A stretch of 26,619 nt of DNA from CAKVLS01 sp045605365 (lineage in GTDB: Bacteria > Bacillota > Clostridia > Christensenellales > UBA1242): contig JAZUPV010000101.1 in the NCBI GenBank assembly GCA_045605365.1, positions 1-26,619 of the forward strand, read 5' to 3'. Position numbers and translations under genes: made by a program. The notes beneath the pieces are model-generated. The model did no database searches. It saw only the letters and a program-made list of their open reading frames with translations, and was not told the DNA's origin. Positions 14,515-21,130 of the stretch are shown in pieces (positions within the stretch are counted from its first letter, which is position 1; every line of letters begins with the position of its first letter).

Positions 14515-15114
14515 TTAAGCACGGGCTAGTTGCTTTTGATAAAGCATATAAATCTTTTTGCAGCTGTAATCATCACCCATTTTAAAACCAAATGAGTCAA
14601 CAAAGTTGCGCAAAATTTCAAACTTTTCTTGTTCTGGTTTGTCAGCGATGCTTGGGTATTCTTCTATTTCAATAAATACGCCGTCAAGACCTTGTACAGT
14701 ACCAACTATAATGGTCTTTTCGCCATTTACATAAAAACTGTTTTGTTGGTTAAGTGTCATCCAGTTATTCAGCCCAGCACTTGATAAAACCTTAGCAGTA
14801 TCTTGACTATTGTCAACAACCGCATTTGATTTTATCTCGCCTATTACTCTACCTTGCTCGTCAAGAGTCTTCTTTTTGTGCACCATAGAAACTTTATGTT
14901 CGCCAGTAGACTTTTTGTCAAACTCTCTAATAATAATACTAGAGTCCAAAAGTTGTTTGTAACTAGCGTTATTTACTTGCACGCCATCAATAGTTGTAAA
15001 GTATTGGTCCATACCAGTAAATGTATCTTTCCAAACATAACCTATAGATTGTAGTTTGTTTACAACCTTGTCAAAATCTTCAAATACTTGAACGGTAATT
15101 TCGCTCTGAGCCAT
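14515..15114 (-). CDS. CYTH-fold protein with degenerate ExExK signature
   Basis: A 199-residue protein resembling the CYTH superfamily (class IV adenylate cyclase / thiamine triphosphatase / triphosphate tunnel metalloenzymes). The strand order fits: ITVQVFEDFDKVVNKLQSIG, DQYFTTID, SIIIREF, GEHKVSMVHKKK, SFYVNGEKTIIVGTVQGL, and GVFIEIEEY near residues 149-157. The metal-binding E-x-E-x-K of strand 1 is represented by E5-I-T-V-Q9, so only the first Glu remains. Downstream basic and acidic residues expected in the tunnel are partly kept. It may bind a polyphosphate or nucleotide without the usual catalysis. It is the last gene after ruvX and DUF1292 and is followed by a terminator. AGGGGTG precedes the ATG. 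Confidence 0.65.
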   Translation of the reverse strand: MAQSEITVQVFEDFDKVVNKLQSIGYVWKDTFTGMDQYFTTIDGVQVNNASYKQLLDSSIIIREFDKKSTGEHKVSMVHKKKTLDEQGRVIGEIKSNAVVDNSQDTAKVLSSAGLNNWMTLNQQNSFYVNGEKTIIVGTVQGLDGVFIEIEEYPSIADKPEQEKFEILRNFVDSFGFKMGDDYSCKKIYMLYQKQLARA

Positions 15115-15143
15115 AACACACCCCTAATAAATATAATAAATTA

Positions 15144-15186
15144 CCCCACACCAAATTTAGATAAATTGCTAAATAATAATGCGGGG
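15144..15186 (-). other. Two-part stem in the leader of the CYTH-like gene
   Basis: On the minus strand CCCCGC (15186-15181) can pair with GTGGGG (15149-15144, one G-U), enclosing ATTTAG (15174-15169) paired with CTAAAT (15160-15155) around an 8-nt loop. It ends about 30 nt before the CYTH-like start codon. It is one of the few G/C-rich patches in this spacer. No clear promoter was found in 15115-15250. Confidence 0.4.
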
Positions 15187-15207
15187 ATAAAATTTGTATT
15201 GTTGTCA

Positions 15208-15225
15208 CAAAAAGTTGACTTTTTG
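15208..15225. repeat. 18-bp near-palindrome CAAAAAGT-TG-ACTTTTTG
   Basis: Two perfect 8-nt arms with a 2-nt centre, 26 nt after the DUF1292 stop codon. It could be a weak hairpin or a dimeric regulator site; there is no separate T run, so it is not a standard terminator. Confidence 0.45.
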
Positions 15226-15250
15226 CGGCATAAATAGTTTGTTAACAAAA

Positions 15251-15616
15251 TTATTTTCTTGATTTGTTTTCTTCGTCTTCGATTAGTTTGTCGTATACTT
15301 TAAATACTTCATCAATAATCTCAACATCAGTAACCAAAGTTAGGTATTCTTCTTCGTCTTCGTCCTTTGGTTCTTCGATAGAAAATACTAGTGCTTCGTC
15401 TTCACCAACACCGTCCATTTCTTCAATAGGTTGCAAAATTGCATAGGTTTTGCCTTTTTTTGGTATAAGTGCGATTTGGTCAAATGCAATTTCTTCGCCC
15501 TTTTCGTTAAATAAAACTATAGCATCAGTATTGTTTTCGTCAAACAAGCAGTCAATAGGGTTTTTAACATCCTTTTTAACTATTTTGATTTGTTCTTGTT
15601 GTTTTTCATTACTCAT
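15251..15616 (-). CDS. DUF1292 (YrzB-like) protein
   Basis: A 121-residue acidic protein. The core DAIVLFNEKGEEIAFDQIALI, KTYAILQPIEEMD and the DEALVFSIEE segment follow the DUF1292 pattern (a small beta-rich domain of unknown function). A long Asp/Glu stretch lies at about 82-92. In Bacillus the family member yrzB lies directly downstream of the ruvX homologue yrrK, the same order as here, which supports the call. AAGGAG lies about 14 nt before the ATG, a rather long distance. No function is established. Confidence 0.85.
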   Translation of the reverse strand: MSNEKQQEQIKIVKKDVKNPIDCLFDENNTDAIVLFNEKGEEIAFDQIALIPKKGKTYAILQPIEEMDGVGEDEALVFSIEEPKDEDEEEYLTLVTDVEIIDEVFKVYDKLIEDEENKSRK

Positions 15617-15634
15617 AATTTTTGTTTCTTCTCC

Positions 15635-16048
15635 TTATTTAGAATAAATATCTAAGTAGTTTTGCAAGATAATAGTTGCGGCTATTTTATCTATGACCTT
15701 TTTACGTTTGTCACGTCTAACATCTGCTTCGATAAGAAGTTTTTCTGCACTAACGCTTGTTAATCTTTCGTCAAGATAAACAACTTTTATCTGAGTTTTT
15801 TCGGCGAGTTTATTACCAAAAGCTTTGGTAACTTCAACCCTCTCACCGCTTGTGCCGTCCATATTTTTTGGCAGCCCCAAAACTACTGTGTCAACCTGAT
15901 TATCTTTAATAAGTTTAGCGATATAGTCTAAATCTTGCTGTTCAGACTGGCAAGTATAGGTCTCATAACCATTGGCAATTATACCTAGCATATCACTCAT
16001 AGCAATGCCTATACGTACATCACCATAGTCTAAACCCATCTTACGCAT
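15635..16048 (-). CDS. ruvX: RuvX/YqgF family RNase H-fold nuclease (putative pre-16S rRNA nuclease)
   Basis: A 137-residue protein with the RNase H-like fold. MGLDYGDVRIGIAMSD carries the first catalytic Asp (Asp7), VVLGLPKNMDGTSGER the central motif, VYLDERLTSVSAEKLL the Glu motif, and DKIAATIILQNYLD the final Asp. Family members process the 5' end of pre-16S rRNA in E. coli and are also linked to Holliday-junction resolution. AGGTG lies close before the ATG at 16048; a second ATG three codons later is possible but further from the ribosome binding site. It heads a unit with DUF1292 and the CYTH-like gene. Confidence 0.94.
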   Translation of the reverse strand: MRKMGLDYGDVRIGIAMSDMLGIIANGYETYTCQSEQQDLDYIAKLIKDNQVDTVVLGLPKNMDGTSGERVEVTKAFGNKLAEKTQIKVVYLDERLTSVSAEKLLIEADVRRDKRKKVIDKIAATIILQNYLDIYSK

Positions 16049-16112
16049 CTGTCACCTCGATAATCTTTTTAACATAGGTATTTTACCATATTTATTACAA
16101 AAATAAAAGTGT

Positions 16113-16141
16113 TTTATACAAAAATATACTATCTTTGTAAA
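16113..16141 (-). promoter_or_regulatory. Sigma-A-type promoter for ruvX-DUF1292
   Basis: On the minus strand TTTACA (16141-16136), a 17-nt spacer and TATAAA (16118-16113). It predicts a leader of nearly 60 nt. The remaining spacer up to the next terminator (16142-16282) is AT-rich with a small palindrome CTACATTGTAG (16172-16182) and shows no gene. Confidence 0.6.
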
Positions 16142-16282
16142 AACACTACTCTATTGACAAATTAAACTTGATATCTACATTGTAGTTATATTAGAAAAAA
16201 TAATTATTAACTGTGTTAGCATAGTTATAAAACTACTGTTTAGATTATAAAATTAACAAAATATATAAACAGGTTTCACAAT

Positions 16283-16309
16283 AAAAAAGATAGTTGTCAC
16301 AACTATCTT
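16283..16309 (-). terminator. Intrinsic terminator after the 49-residue gene
   Basis: On the minus strand a 10-bp perfect stem (AAGATAGTTG / CAACTATCTT, 3-nt loop) is followed by TTTTTTATTG. It begins 10 nt after the stop codon of the small YtxH-like gene and ends the cysteine desulfurase unit. Confidence 0.88.
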
Positions 16310-16319
16310 AAAAAATATT

Positions 16320-16469
16320 TTATTTTACTTGGTTAGCGATATCTTTTGCTTTTTTTGCGACCATATCGGTACTTTTTCTTACGGCGTCACGAGCTGGTTT
16401 GTACATAGTAGCCACAACTGCCCCTACACAGGTACCTGCAATAATACCGATTAACATTGCGTTTTTCAT
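16320..16469 (-). CDS. Small YtxH-like membrane protein (49 residues)
   Basis: A short frame starting MKNAMLIGIIAGTCVGAVVA and ending AKKAKDIANQVK. Residues 4-21 form one hydrophobic segment rich in Gly and Ala. It is followed by MYKPARDAVRK, which resembles the YtxH pattern of a G-x-x-x-G-A helix plus a short basic P-x-x-G/D-x-x-x-R motif, and then a charged amphipathic tail. The N-terminus is probably outside or embedded and the basic tail cytoplasmic. A strong GGAGGTG lies 7 nt before the ATG, a terminator follows directly, and codon use is like the neighbours, so I regard it as real. No function is known; YtxH proteins have been linked to stress responses in Bacillus. Confidence 0.8.
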   Translation of the reverse strand: MKNAMLIGIIAGTCVGAVVATMYKPARDAVRKSTDMVAKKAKDIANQVK

Positions 16470-16475
16470 AAATAA

Positions 16476-16518
16476 AACACCTCCTAATTGGTTTTAGTTT
16501 AAACAATTAAAAGGTGTT
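16476..16518 (-). promoter_or_regulatory. 15-bp hairpin that contains the ribosome binding site of the 49-residue gene
   Basis: On the minus strand AACACCTTTTAATTG (16518-16504) pairs over all 15 positions (two G-U) with CAATTAGGAGGTGTT (16490-16476), with a 13-nt loop. The 3' arm carries the Shine-Dalgarno GGAGGTG. The stem is followed by TTATT and the ATG, so it could act either as a translational lock or as a partial terminator after the IscU-like gene. Confidence 0.7.
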
Positions 16519-16547
16519 ATATTTATATTATTTGTGGTAATATTTGG

Positions 16548-16937
16548 TTATTTTTCTGTTTTTGCAGCTGCTCTTAGTTGTCTTTTGCGATAGTCTTTGA
16601 CAGCATCAGCAACGGCTTCTTGTGACAATATTACACAATACTTTTTGCTAGCAGGTAAAGAACCTGTCTTTTCTGTAATATCGTGTTCGGTTATTTCTAA
16701 GGCTTGTTCGATAGATTTGCCAGAAACTAACCCCATAGCAACATCAACACAAGCGATAGCTGCTACACAACCAAAAGTTTTTGCTTTTGCTTGTACGATA
16801 ATGTTGTCTTCTATCTTCAAAAATACTTTTACAACGTCACCTTGCTCTGACTCAACCTTGCCTATACCGCTACAACTACGAATTTCACCGACATATTTTG
16901 GATGTTGAAATATACTAATTACTTTTTCGTTATACAT
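16548..16937 (-). CDS. IscU/NifU-like iron-sulfur scaffold, lacking the first ligand Cys
   Basis: A 129-residue NifU N-terminal-domain protein adjacent to the cysteine desulfurase gene. MYNEKVISIFQHPKYVGEI is the usual start. Scaffold proteins hold a nascent [2Fe-2S] cluster with three Cys and one Asp. Here the second Cys (Cys57 in TFGCVAAIA) and third Cys (Cys101 in LPASKKYC) are present, and the Asp (Asp34) is present, but the usual C-G-D reads Q32-G33-D34, so the first Cys is absent. Cys22 (SCSGIG) lies ten residues earlier and Cys63 follows Cys57; either might substitute. It may be an altered scaffold or a sulfur-relay partner. It lies 11 nt downstream of the desulfurase. Confidence 0.85.
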   Translation of the reverse strand: MYNEKVISIFQHPKYVGEIRSCSGIGKVESEQGDVVKVFLKIEDNIIVQAKAKTFGCVAAIACVDVAMGLVSGKSIEQALEITEHDITEKTGSLPASKKYCVILSQEAVADAVKDYRKRQLRAAAKTEK

Positions 16938-16948
16938 ACTCTTACTCC

Positions 16949-18118
16949 TTATTTTTTACTCTTTTTTGTAAGAGGAGACATATCTCTTAGTTTTTTAACA
17001 TTTTTTGTTAAAGAACTAATAACATAGTCTACTTCGTCTTTTGTTGTAGATTTTCCAAAGGCAAATCTGATAGAACCTTTTGATTGTTCTTGGCTTAATC
17101 CAATAGCTTTTAGCACGTGAGAAGGTTCTATATCACCTACTGAACAAGCAGAACCAGTAGATACTGCTATGCCGTCTAGGTCTAGTAGAGTCATAAGCGC
17201 TTCGCCATCGATATAGTCAAATGATATATTAACAAGTCCCGGTAATTTTTGAACTGTAGAACAGTTGATTTTTATATCTTCGATTTGTTTAGAGATATTG
17301 CTTACAAAATACTCTCTCATTGTTTTAAGTTTTTTGTTGTTTACTGACATATCTCTAACAGCTATCTCAACTGCTTTGCCAAGACCAACTGCTCCAGCTA
17401 CGTTAACTGTACCAGAACGTTTGCCTTTTTCTTGGTTGCCACCAAGGATAAGGTTGTTGATTTTTACACCCTTTCTAACATACAATGCACCAGTACCTTT
17501 AGGTCCATAAATCTTGTGGGCACTCATAGTAAGGGCATCTATACCGATAGATTTTACATCGATACTAACTGCACCCATAGCTTGAGTAGCATCTGTATGA
17601 AAGATTGCATTTTTTTCGTGGGTGATTTTTGCGATTGTTTGAAGGTTTTGTATAACACCAATCTCATTGTTGGCTGCCATTATACTAACCAAAATTGTAT
17701 CATCATTAAGGTTATGAATAAGATCTACGATACTTACAAAACCATTTTGGTCAACTGGCAAATATGTAACTTTAAAACCGATAGTTTCTAGATACTTGCA
17801 AGCGTCTAAGATACTGCGGTGCTCTATTTGTGAAGTGATAATGTGGTTACCCTTAGCTTTATTAGCAAGAGCAAGACCAATTATCGCCCAGTTGTTTGAT
17901 TCTGTACCGCCAGAAGTAAAGTAAATTTCGCTACTAGATGCGTTAATAGCGTGACTAACTCTATCTCTAGCTTTGTCTAAAAGTGCAACACTCTCTCTAC
18001 CAAAAGTATGTAAACTAGAAGAATTGCCGTATGTATGATTAAACACTGGCAACATCTCTGTTAAAACTTCGTTAGAGACATAAGTTGTAGCTGCGTTGTC
18101 TAAATAAACTCTTTTCAT
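16949..18118 (-). CDS. iscS: Cysteine desulfurase (NifS/IscS type)
   Basis: A 389-residue PLP enzyme that removes sulfur from cysteine and passes the persulfide to acceptors such as scaffolds or tRNA-thiolation enzymes. YLDNAATT at residues 5-12, SGGTESNN at 69-76, His100 (stacks on PLP), HTDATQ (Asp175), and the Schiff-base Lys202 in SAHKIYGPKG are all present. The active-site loop is STGSACSVGDIEPSHVL with Cys325, of the longer-loop class I type. A basic C-terminal tail ends the protein. It has its own promoter, with a palindrome over the -35 region, and leads into the IscU-like gene. No Rrf2/IscR regulator gene is in the window. Confidence 0.95.
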   Translation of the reverse strand: MKRVYLDNAATTYVSNEVLTEMLPVFNHTYGNSSSLHTFGRESVALLDKARDRVSHAINASSSEIYFTSGGTESNNWAIIGLALANKAKGNHIITSQIEHRSILDACKYLETIGFKVTYLPVDQNGFVSIVDLIHNLNDDTILVSIMAANNEIGVIQNLQTIAKITHEKNAIFHTDATQAMGAVSIDVKSIGIDALTMSAHKIYGPKGTGALYVRKGVKINNLILGGNQEKGKRSGTVNVAGAVGLGKAVEIAVRDMSVNNKKLKTMREYFVSNISKQIEDIKINCSTVQKLPGLVNISFDYIDGEALMTLLDLDGIAVSTGSACSVGDIEPSHVLKAIGLSQEQSKGSIRFAFGKSTTKDEVDYVISSLTKNVKKLRDMSPLTKKSKK

Positions 18119-18157
18119 AACTTCTCCTAAACAAATAAACTAATTTTCTACCCTTAA

Positions 18158-18186
18158 ATAATAACATAGGACTGACGGTATGTCAA
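18158..18186 (-). promoter_or_regulatory. Near-consensus promoter for the cysteine desulfurase unit
   Basis: On the minus strand a perfect TTGACA (18186-18181), a 17-nt spacer and TATTAT (18163-18158). Transcription would begin near 18151, with a leader of about 33 nt. Confidence 0.75.
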
Positions 18187-18191
18187 TCCTA
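18167..18191. promoter_or_regulatory. 25-bp palindrome over the desulfurase -35 box (operator or terminator)
   Basis: TAGGACTGAC-GGTAT-GTCAATCCTA on the plus strand: two 10-nt arms with one mismatch (a G-U pair on the minus-strand RNA) and a 5-nt centre. It covers the -35 hexamer and most of the spacer. The TTGAC...GTC half-sites and overall size recall Rrf2/IscR-type operators. It begins 14 nt after the trxA stop, so it might also serve as the trxA terminator; the T run that follows it (18193-18200) is on the plus strand, while the minus-strand side is only moderately T-rich. Confidence 0.5.
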
Positions 18192-18204
18192 CTTTTTTTT
18201 AAAA

Positions 18205-18522
18205 TTATTCACCTTTTAGAGCTTTTATAATGTCTTGTTTTTGTCTAAAACCTACTAGACGATTACGCTCTTTGCCCTTTTCAAAGACAACCATACAAGG
18301 TATGCTCATAATACCAAATTGTTTAGATAGTTCATACTCGTCGTCGACATTAACTTTGGCTATGGCATAATCTTGACCCACTTCTTGAGAGACCTTTTCT
18401 AAAATAGGAGCAAGCATTTTGCACGGACCACACCAAGTAGCATAAAAGTCTATCAAGACTACGTCTTTTGAATTAACAAATTGTTCAAATTCTTCATTGG
18501 TTAAATGTTTTAGTTCTGACAT
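18205..18522 (-). CDS. trxA: Thioredoxin
   Basis: A 105-residue cytoplasmic disulfide reductant. VLIDFYATWCGPCKMLAPIL contains the active-site pair Cys31 and Cys34 in WCGPC, and FGIMSIPCMVVFEKG holds the cis-proline. Length is typical and no signal peptide is present. It lies 13 nt after hisS and just before the cysteine desulfurase promoter. Its role beside sulfur-transfer genes may be to reduce persulfides, but this is inference from position. Confidence 0.95.
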   Translation of the reverse strand: MSELKHLTNEEFEQFVNSKDVVLIDFYATWCGPCKMLAPILEKVSQEVGQDYAIAKVNVDDEYELSKQFGIMSIPCMVVFEKGKERNRLVGFRQKQDIIKALKGE

Positions 18523-18535
18523 ATTATACTCTCCT

Positions 18536-19792
18536 TTATTTTACAAAGAAATCAACTATCTTGTCTATAGCAACTTTGTCTTCTTGACCATCTTGCATAT
18601 TTTTGATAGTTACGGTATTGTTGTCAATTTCTTCTTGACCTAGACATATAACATACTTAACACCAAGTTTGTTGGCATATTTAAACTGTGCTTTGAAGCT
18701 TCTTTCTAACAAGTCTACTTCACAACTAATGCCGTTTTCTCTCAATAGATTAGCTATCTCAACATCTAGGTTGGTTTCAATATTTGGCTGTTTTGCCACA
18801 TAAACATAGGCTAATTCATTATTTTCGACTTGGCTTGCAAGTTGTTCTTTTATCATAAGAAGTCTTTCAATACCCATACCAAAGCCAACAGCAGGAGTGT
18901 GTGGACCGCCGATTTGTTCAACAAGACCGTCGTATCTACCACCACCACCGACAACGGCAGTTGCGCCTAATCCATCGACGTTAGCATAGAACTCAAACAC
19001 AGTACGTGTATAATAGTCTAGACCTCTTACGACATTGTAGTCTACTACATAATTAATCTTTTGACTGTCTAACAAAGACTTAATTGTAGCAAAGTGTTGT
19101 TTACAATCGTCACATAGATAGTCTTGTATCATTGGGCGACCTTGCAACAATTTTTGACAATTGTCTACTTTGCAGTCTAGTATACGCAAAGGATTGGTAG
19201 TGTACCTACGTTTGCAATCACCACACATATTGTCAAGTTTTGATGCGATAAAATCTCTTAGTGCTTGGTTATATTTTTTGCGGCAATCTGGGCAACCGAT
19301 ACTGTTGATATGCACAACAACATCACCTAACCCAATGCTCTTTAAAAATACAGAAGCAAGTTTGATAACTTCTGCCTCCATCTTAGGGCTTTCGCTACCA
19401 TAGTACTCTATACCAAACTGATGGTGTTGTCTTAGTCTACCTGCTTGTGGATTTTCGTATCTAAAAATTGGGCTTATATAGTACATCTTGGTTGGTTGTG
19501 GGTTGTTAAACAAACCATTTTCGATATAACTACGTGCAACACCTGCAGTACCTTCTGGTTTTAGGGTGATACTTCTTTCACCTTTATCCAAGAAAGTATA
19601 CATCTCTTTATTAACAATATCTGTACTGTCGCCAACACCACGCAAAAACAACTCAGTATGTTCAAATACTGGTGTACGTATTTCTTTTACGTTAAATAAT
19701 TTTGCAACGTTTCTTGCGGTGTTTTCTACAAAGTGCCATTTGTAGGCATTTTGTGGCAACATATCCTTTGTACCCTTTGGTATTTCTATCAT
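18536..19792 (-). CDS. hisS: Histidyl-tRNA synthetase
   Basis: A 418-residue class II aminoacyl-tRNA synthetase. IPKGTKDMLPQNAYKW is the typical start. Motif 2 is in RYENPQAGRLRQHHQFGIEYYG, and the His-binding motifs are GLDYYTRTVFEFY and, for motif 3, GFGMGIERLL. The middle has paired Cys motifs (CPDC, CGDC, DCKVDNC, LCDDC), which is usual in the Bacillota form. The C-terminal anticodon domain ends VDFFVK. AAAAGGAT precedes the ATG. It follows hslU by 22 nt. Confidence 0.96.
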   Translation of the reverse strand: MIEIPKGTKDMLPQNAYKWHFVENTARNVAKLFNVKEIRTPVFEHTELFLRGVGDSTDIVNKEMYTFLDKGERSITLKPEGTAGVARSYIENGLFNNPQPTKMYYISPIFRYENPQAGRLRQHHQFGIEYYGSESPKMEAEVIKLASVFLKSIGLGDVVVHINSIGCPDCRKKYNQALRDFIASKLDNMCGDCKRRYTTNPLRILDCKVDNCQKLLQGRPMIQDYLCDDCKQHFATIKSLLDSQKINYVVDYNVVRGLDYYTRTVFEFYANVDGLGATAVVGGGGRYDGLVEQIGGPHTPAVGFGMGIERLLMIKEQLASQVENNELAYVYVAKQPNIETNLDVEIANLLRENGISCEVDLLERSFKAQFKYANKLGVKYVICLGQEEIDNNTVTIKNMQDGQEDKVAIDKIVDFFVK

Positions 19793-19814
19793 AAGATTAT
19801 CCTTTTATAAAATA

Positions 19815-21128
19815 TTACAATACATATTTTCTCAAGTCGTGAGAAGTAACAACTGCATTAAGTGCTTTTGTTACATATTCTTTGTCAATAGTTACATCAA
19901 GCATAGGATGTTCGCCATTGGCATTAAAGCTAATATCTTCTAGCAACATCTCCATAATAGTATGAAGTCTACGTGCTCCTAGATTTTCGCTTGTTTCGTT
20001 TTCTTGTTCTGCATACTCAGCAATAGCTTTGATAGCGTCTGGTTTGAATATTAAGTTGATATTGTCCACCTTAAGAAGCTCTTGATATTGCAAAGTAACA
20101 GCATTTTTTGGTTCGGTCAAAATCTTAACAAATTCTTTTGCAGTAAGGTTGTCAAGTTCTACTCTTATAGGGAAACGACCTTGCAACTCTGGGATAAGGT
20201 CTTCTACCTTGCTTATATGGAAAGCACCCGCTGCGATAAACAAGATATAATCTGTACGGATAAGACCGTATTTAGTAGTGATGGTGCTACCTTCTACTAT
20301 AGGCAAGATATCTCTTTGTACACCTTCTCTACTAACTTCTGGACCGTGGCCTTGGCTTTTGCCGGCTATTTTGTCTATTTCGTCTATAAAGATAATGCCT
20401 TCTTGCTCGGCACGTCTTATTGCTTCGCTATTAACACTGTCAAGATCGATAAGCTTGTCACTTTCTTCTTGCATCATTATCTCTCTTGCTTGTTTTACTG
20501 TTAATTTACGTTTTTTGCGTTTTTGTGGGAACATATCCCCAAAGATGCTACCGATATTTATCTCTGCACCACTACCTGGCACCATTTCGATCGCTTTTGG
20601 CATATCTTTGACGTCTATCTCGATAAGTTCTTCGTCATAATCACCACGTTCTAGACGTTCTTTTATGATATCTTTATAAGATTGTTCGTCGTTGGTAGTG
20701 TCTTGGGTTGCTTTTTTGATAGGATAAACCACATCAAACAATCTTTTGTCTACGATAGGTTTTGCTTTTTCGGCTACTTCTTGAATTTTTTCTTCTTTGA
20801 CAAGTCTTACAGAAACTTCTACCAAGTCTCTTACCATACTCTCAACGTCACGACCAACATAACCTACTTCGGTGTATTTGGTAGCTTCTACTTTAACAAA
20901 AGGTGCTTTTACTAGTTTTGCAAGACGTCTAGCAATCTCTGTCTTACCTACACCAGTAGGGCCTTTTAAAATAATGTTTTTTGGAGTGATTTCGTCTTGC
21001 ATATTTCTTGGTAGTTTGCTACGACGATATCTATTGCGGAGAGCTATAGCAACTGCCTTTTTTGCTTTGTCTTGACCGATAATGTATTTGTCAAGTTCAG
21101 TTACGATTTGTTTTGGTGATAAGTTCAT
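19815..21128 (-). CDS. hslU: HslU, ATPase subunit of the HslUV protease
   Basis: A 437-residue AAA+ unfoldase that feeds substrates into HslV. Walker A is GPTGVGKT at 56-63, the pore loop is YVGRDVES, and Walker B is IIFIDEIDKIAG. The I domain between them is charged (about 110-230). The arginine-finger region RFPIRVELDNL follows, and the C-terminus DLRKYVL is the tail that docks into HslV. The ribosome binding site GGAGGAGG lies within the last codons of hslV and the two genes are 2 nt apart, so expression is probably coupled. Confidence 0.97.
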   Translation of the reverse strand: MNLSPKQIVTELDKYIIGQDKAKKAVAIALRNRYRRSKLPRNMQDEITPKNIILKGPTGVGKTEIARRLAKLVKAPFVKVEATKYTEVGYVGRDVESMVRDLVEVSVRLVKEEKIQEVAEKAKPIVDKRLFDVVYPIKKATQDTTNDEQSYKDIIKERLERGDYDEELIEIDVKDMPKAIEMVPGSGAEINIGSIFGDMFPQKRKKRKLTVKQAREIMMQEESDKLIDLDSVNSEAIRRAEQEGIIFIDEIDKIAGKSQGHGPEVSREGVQRDILPIVEGSTITTKYGLIRTDYILFIAAGAFHISKVEDLIPELQGRFPIRVELDNLTAKEFVKILTEPKNAVTLQYQELLKVDNINLIFKPDAIKAIAEYAEQENETSENLGARRLHTIMEMLLEDISFNANGEHPMLDVTIDKEYVTKALNAVVTSHDLRKYVL

Positions 21129-21130
21129 AC

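Noticed and set aside
16142..16282. Plus-strand TTGACA near 16154 as a promoter
   Set aside because: No -10 box lies at 16-18 nt and no plus-strand gene follows.
19161..19420. Cys-rich section in hisS as a possible domain insertion
   Set aside because: Paired CxxC motifs at this point are common in HisRS of Bacillota.
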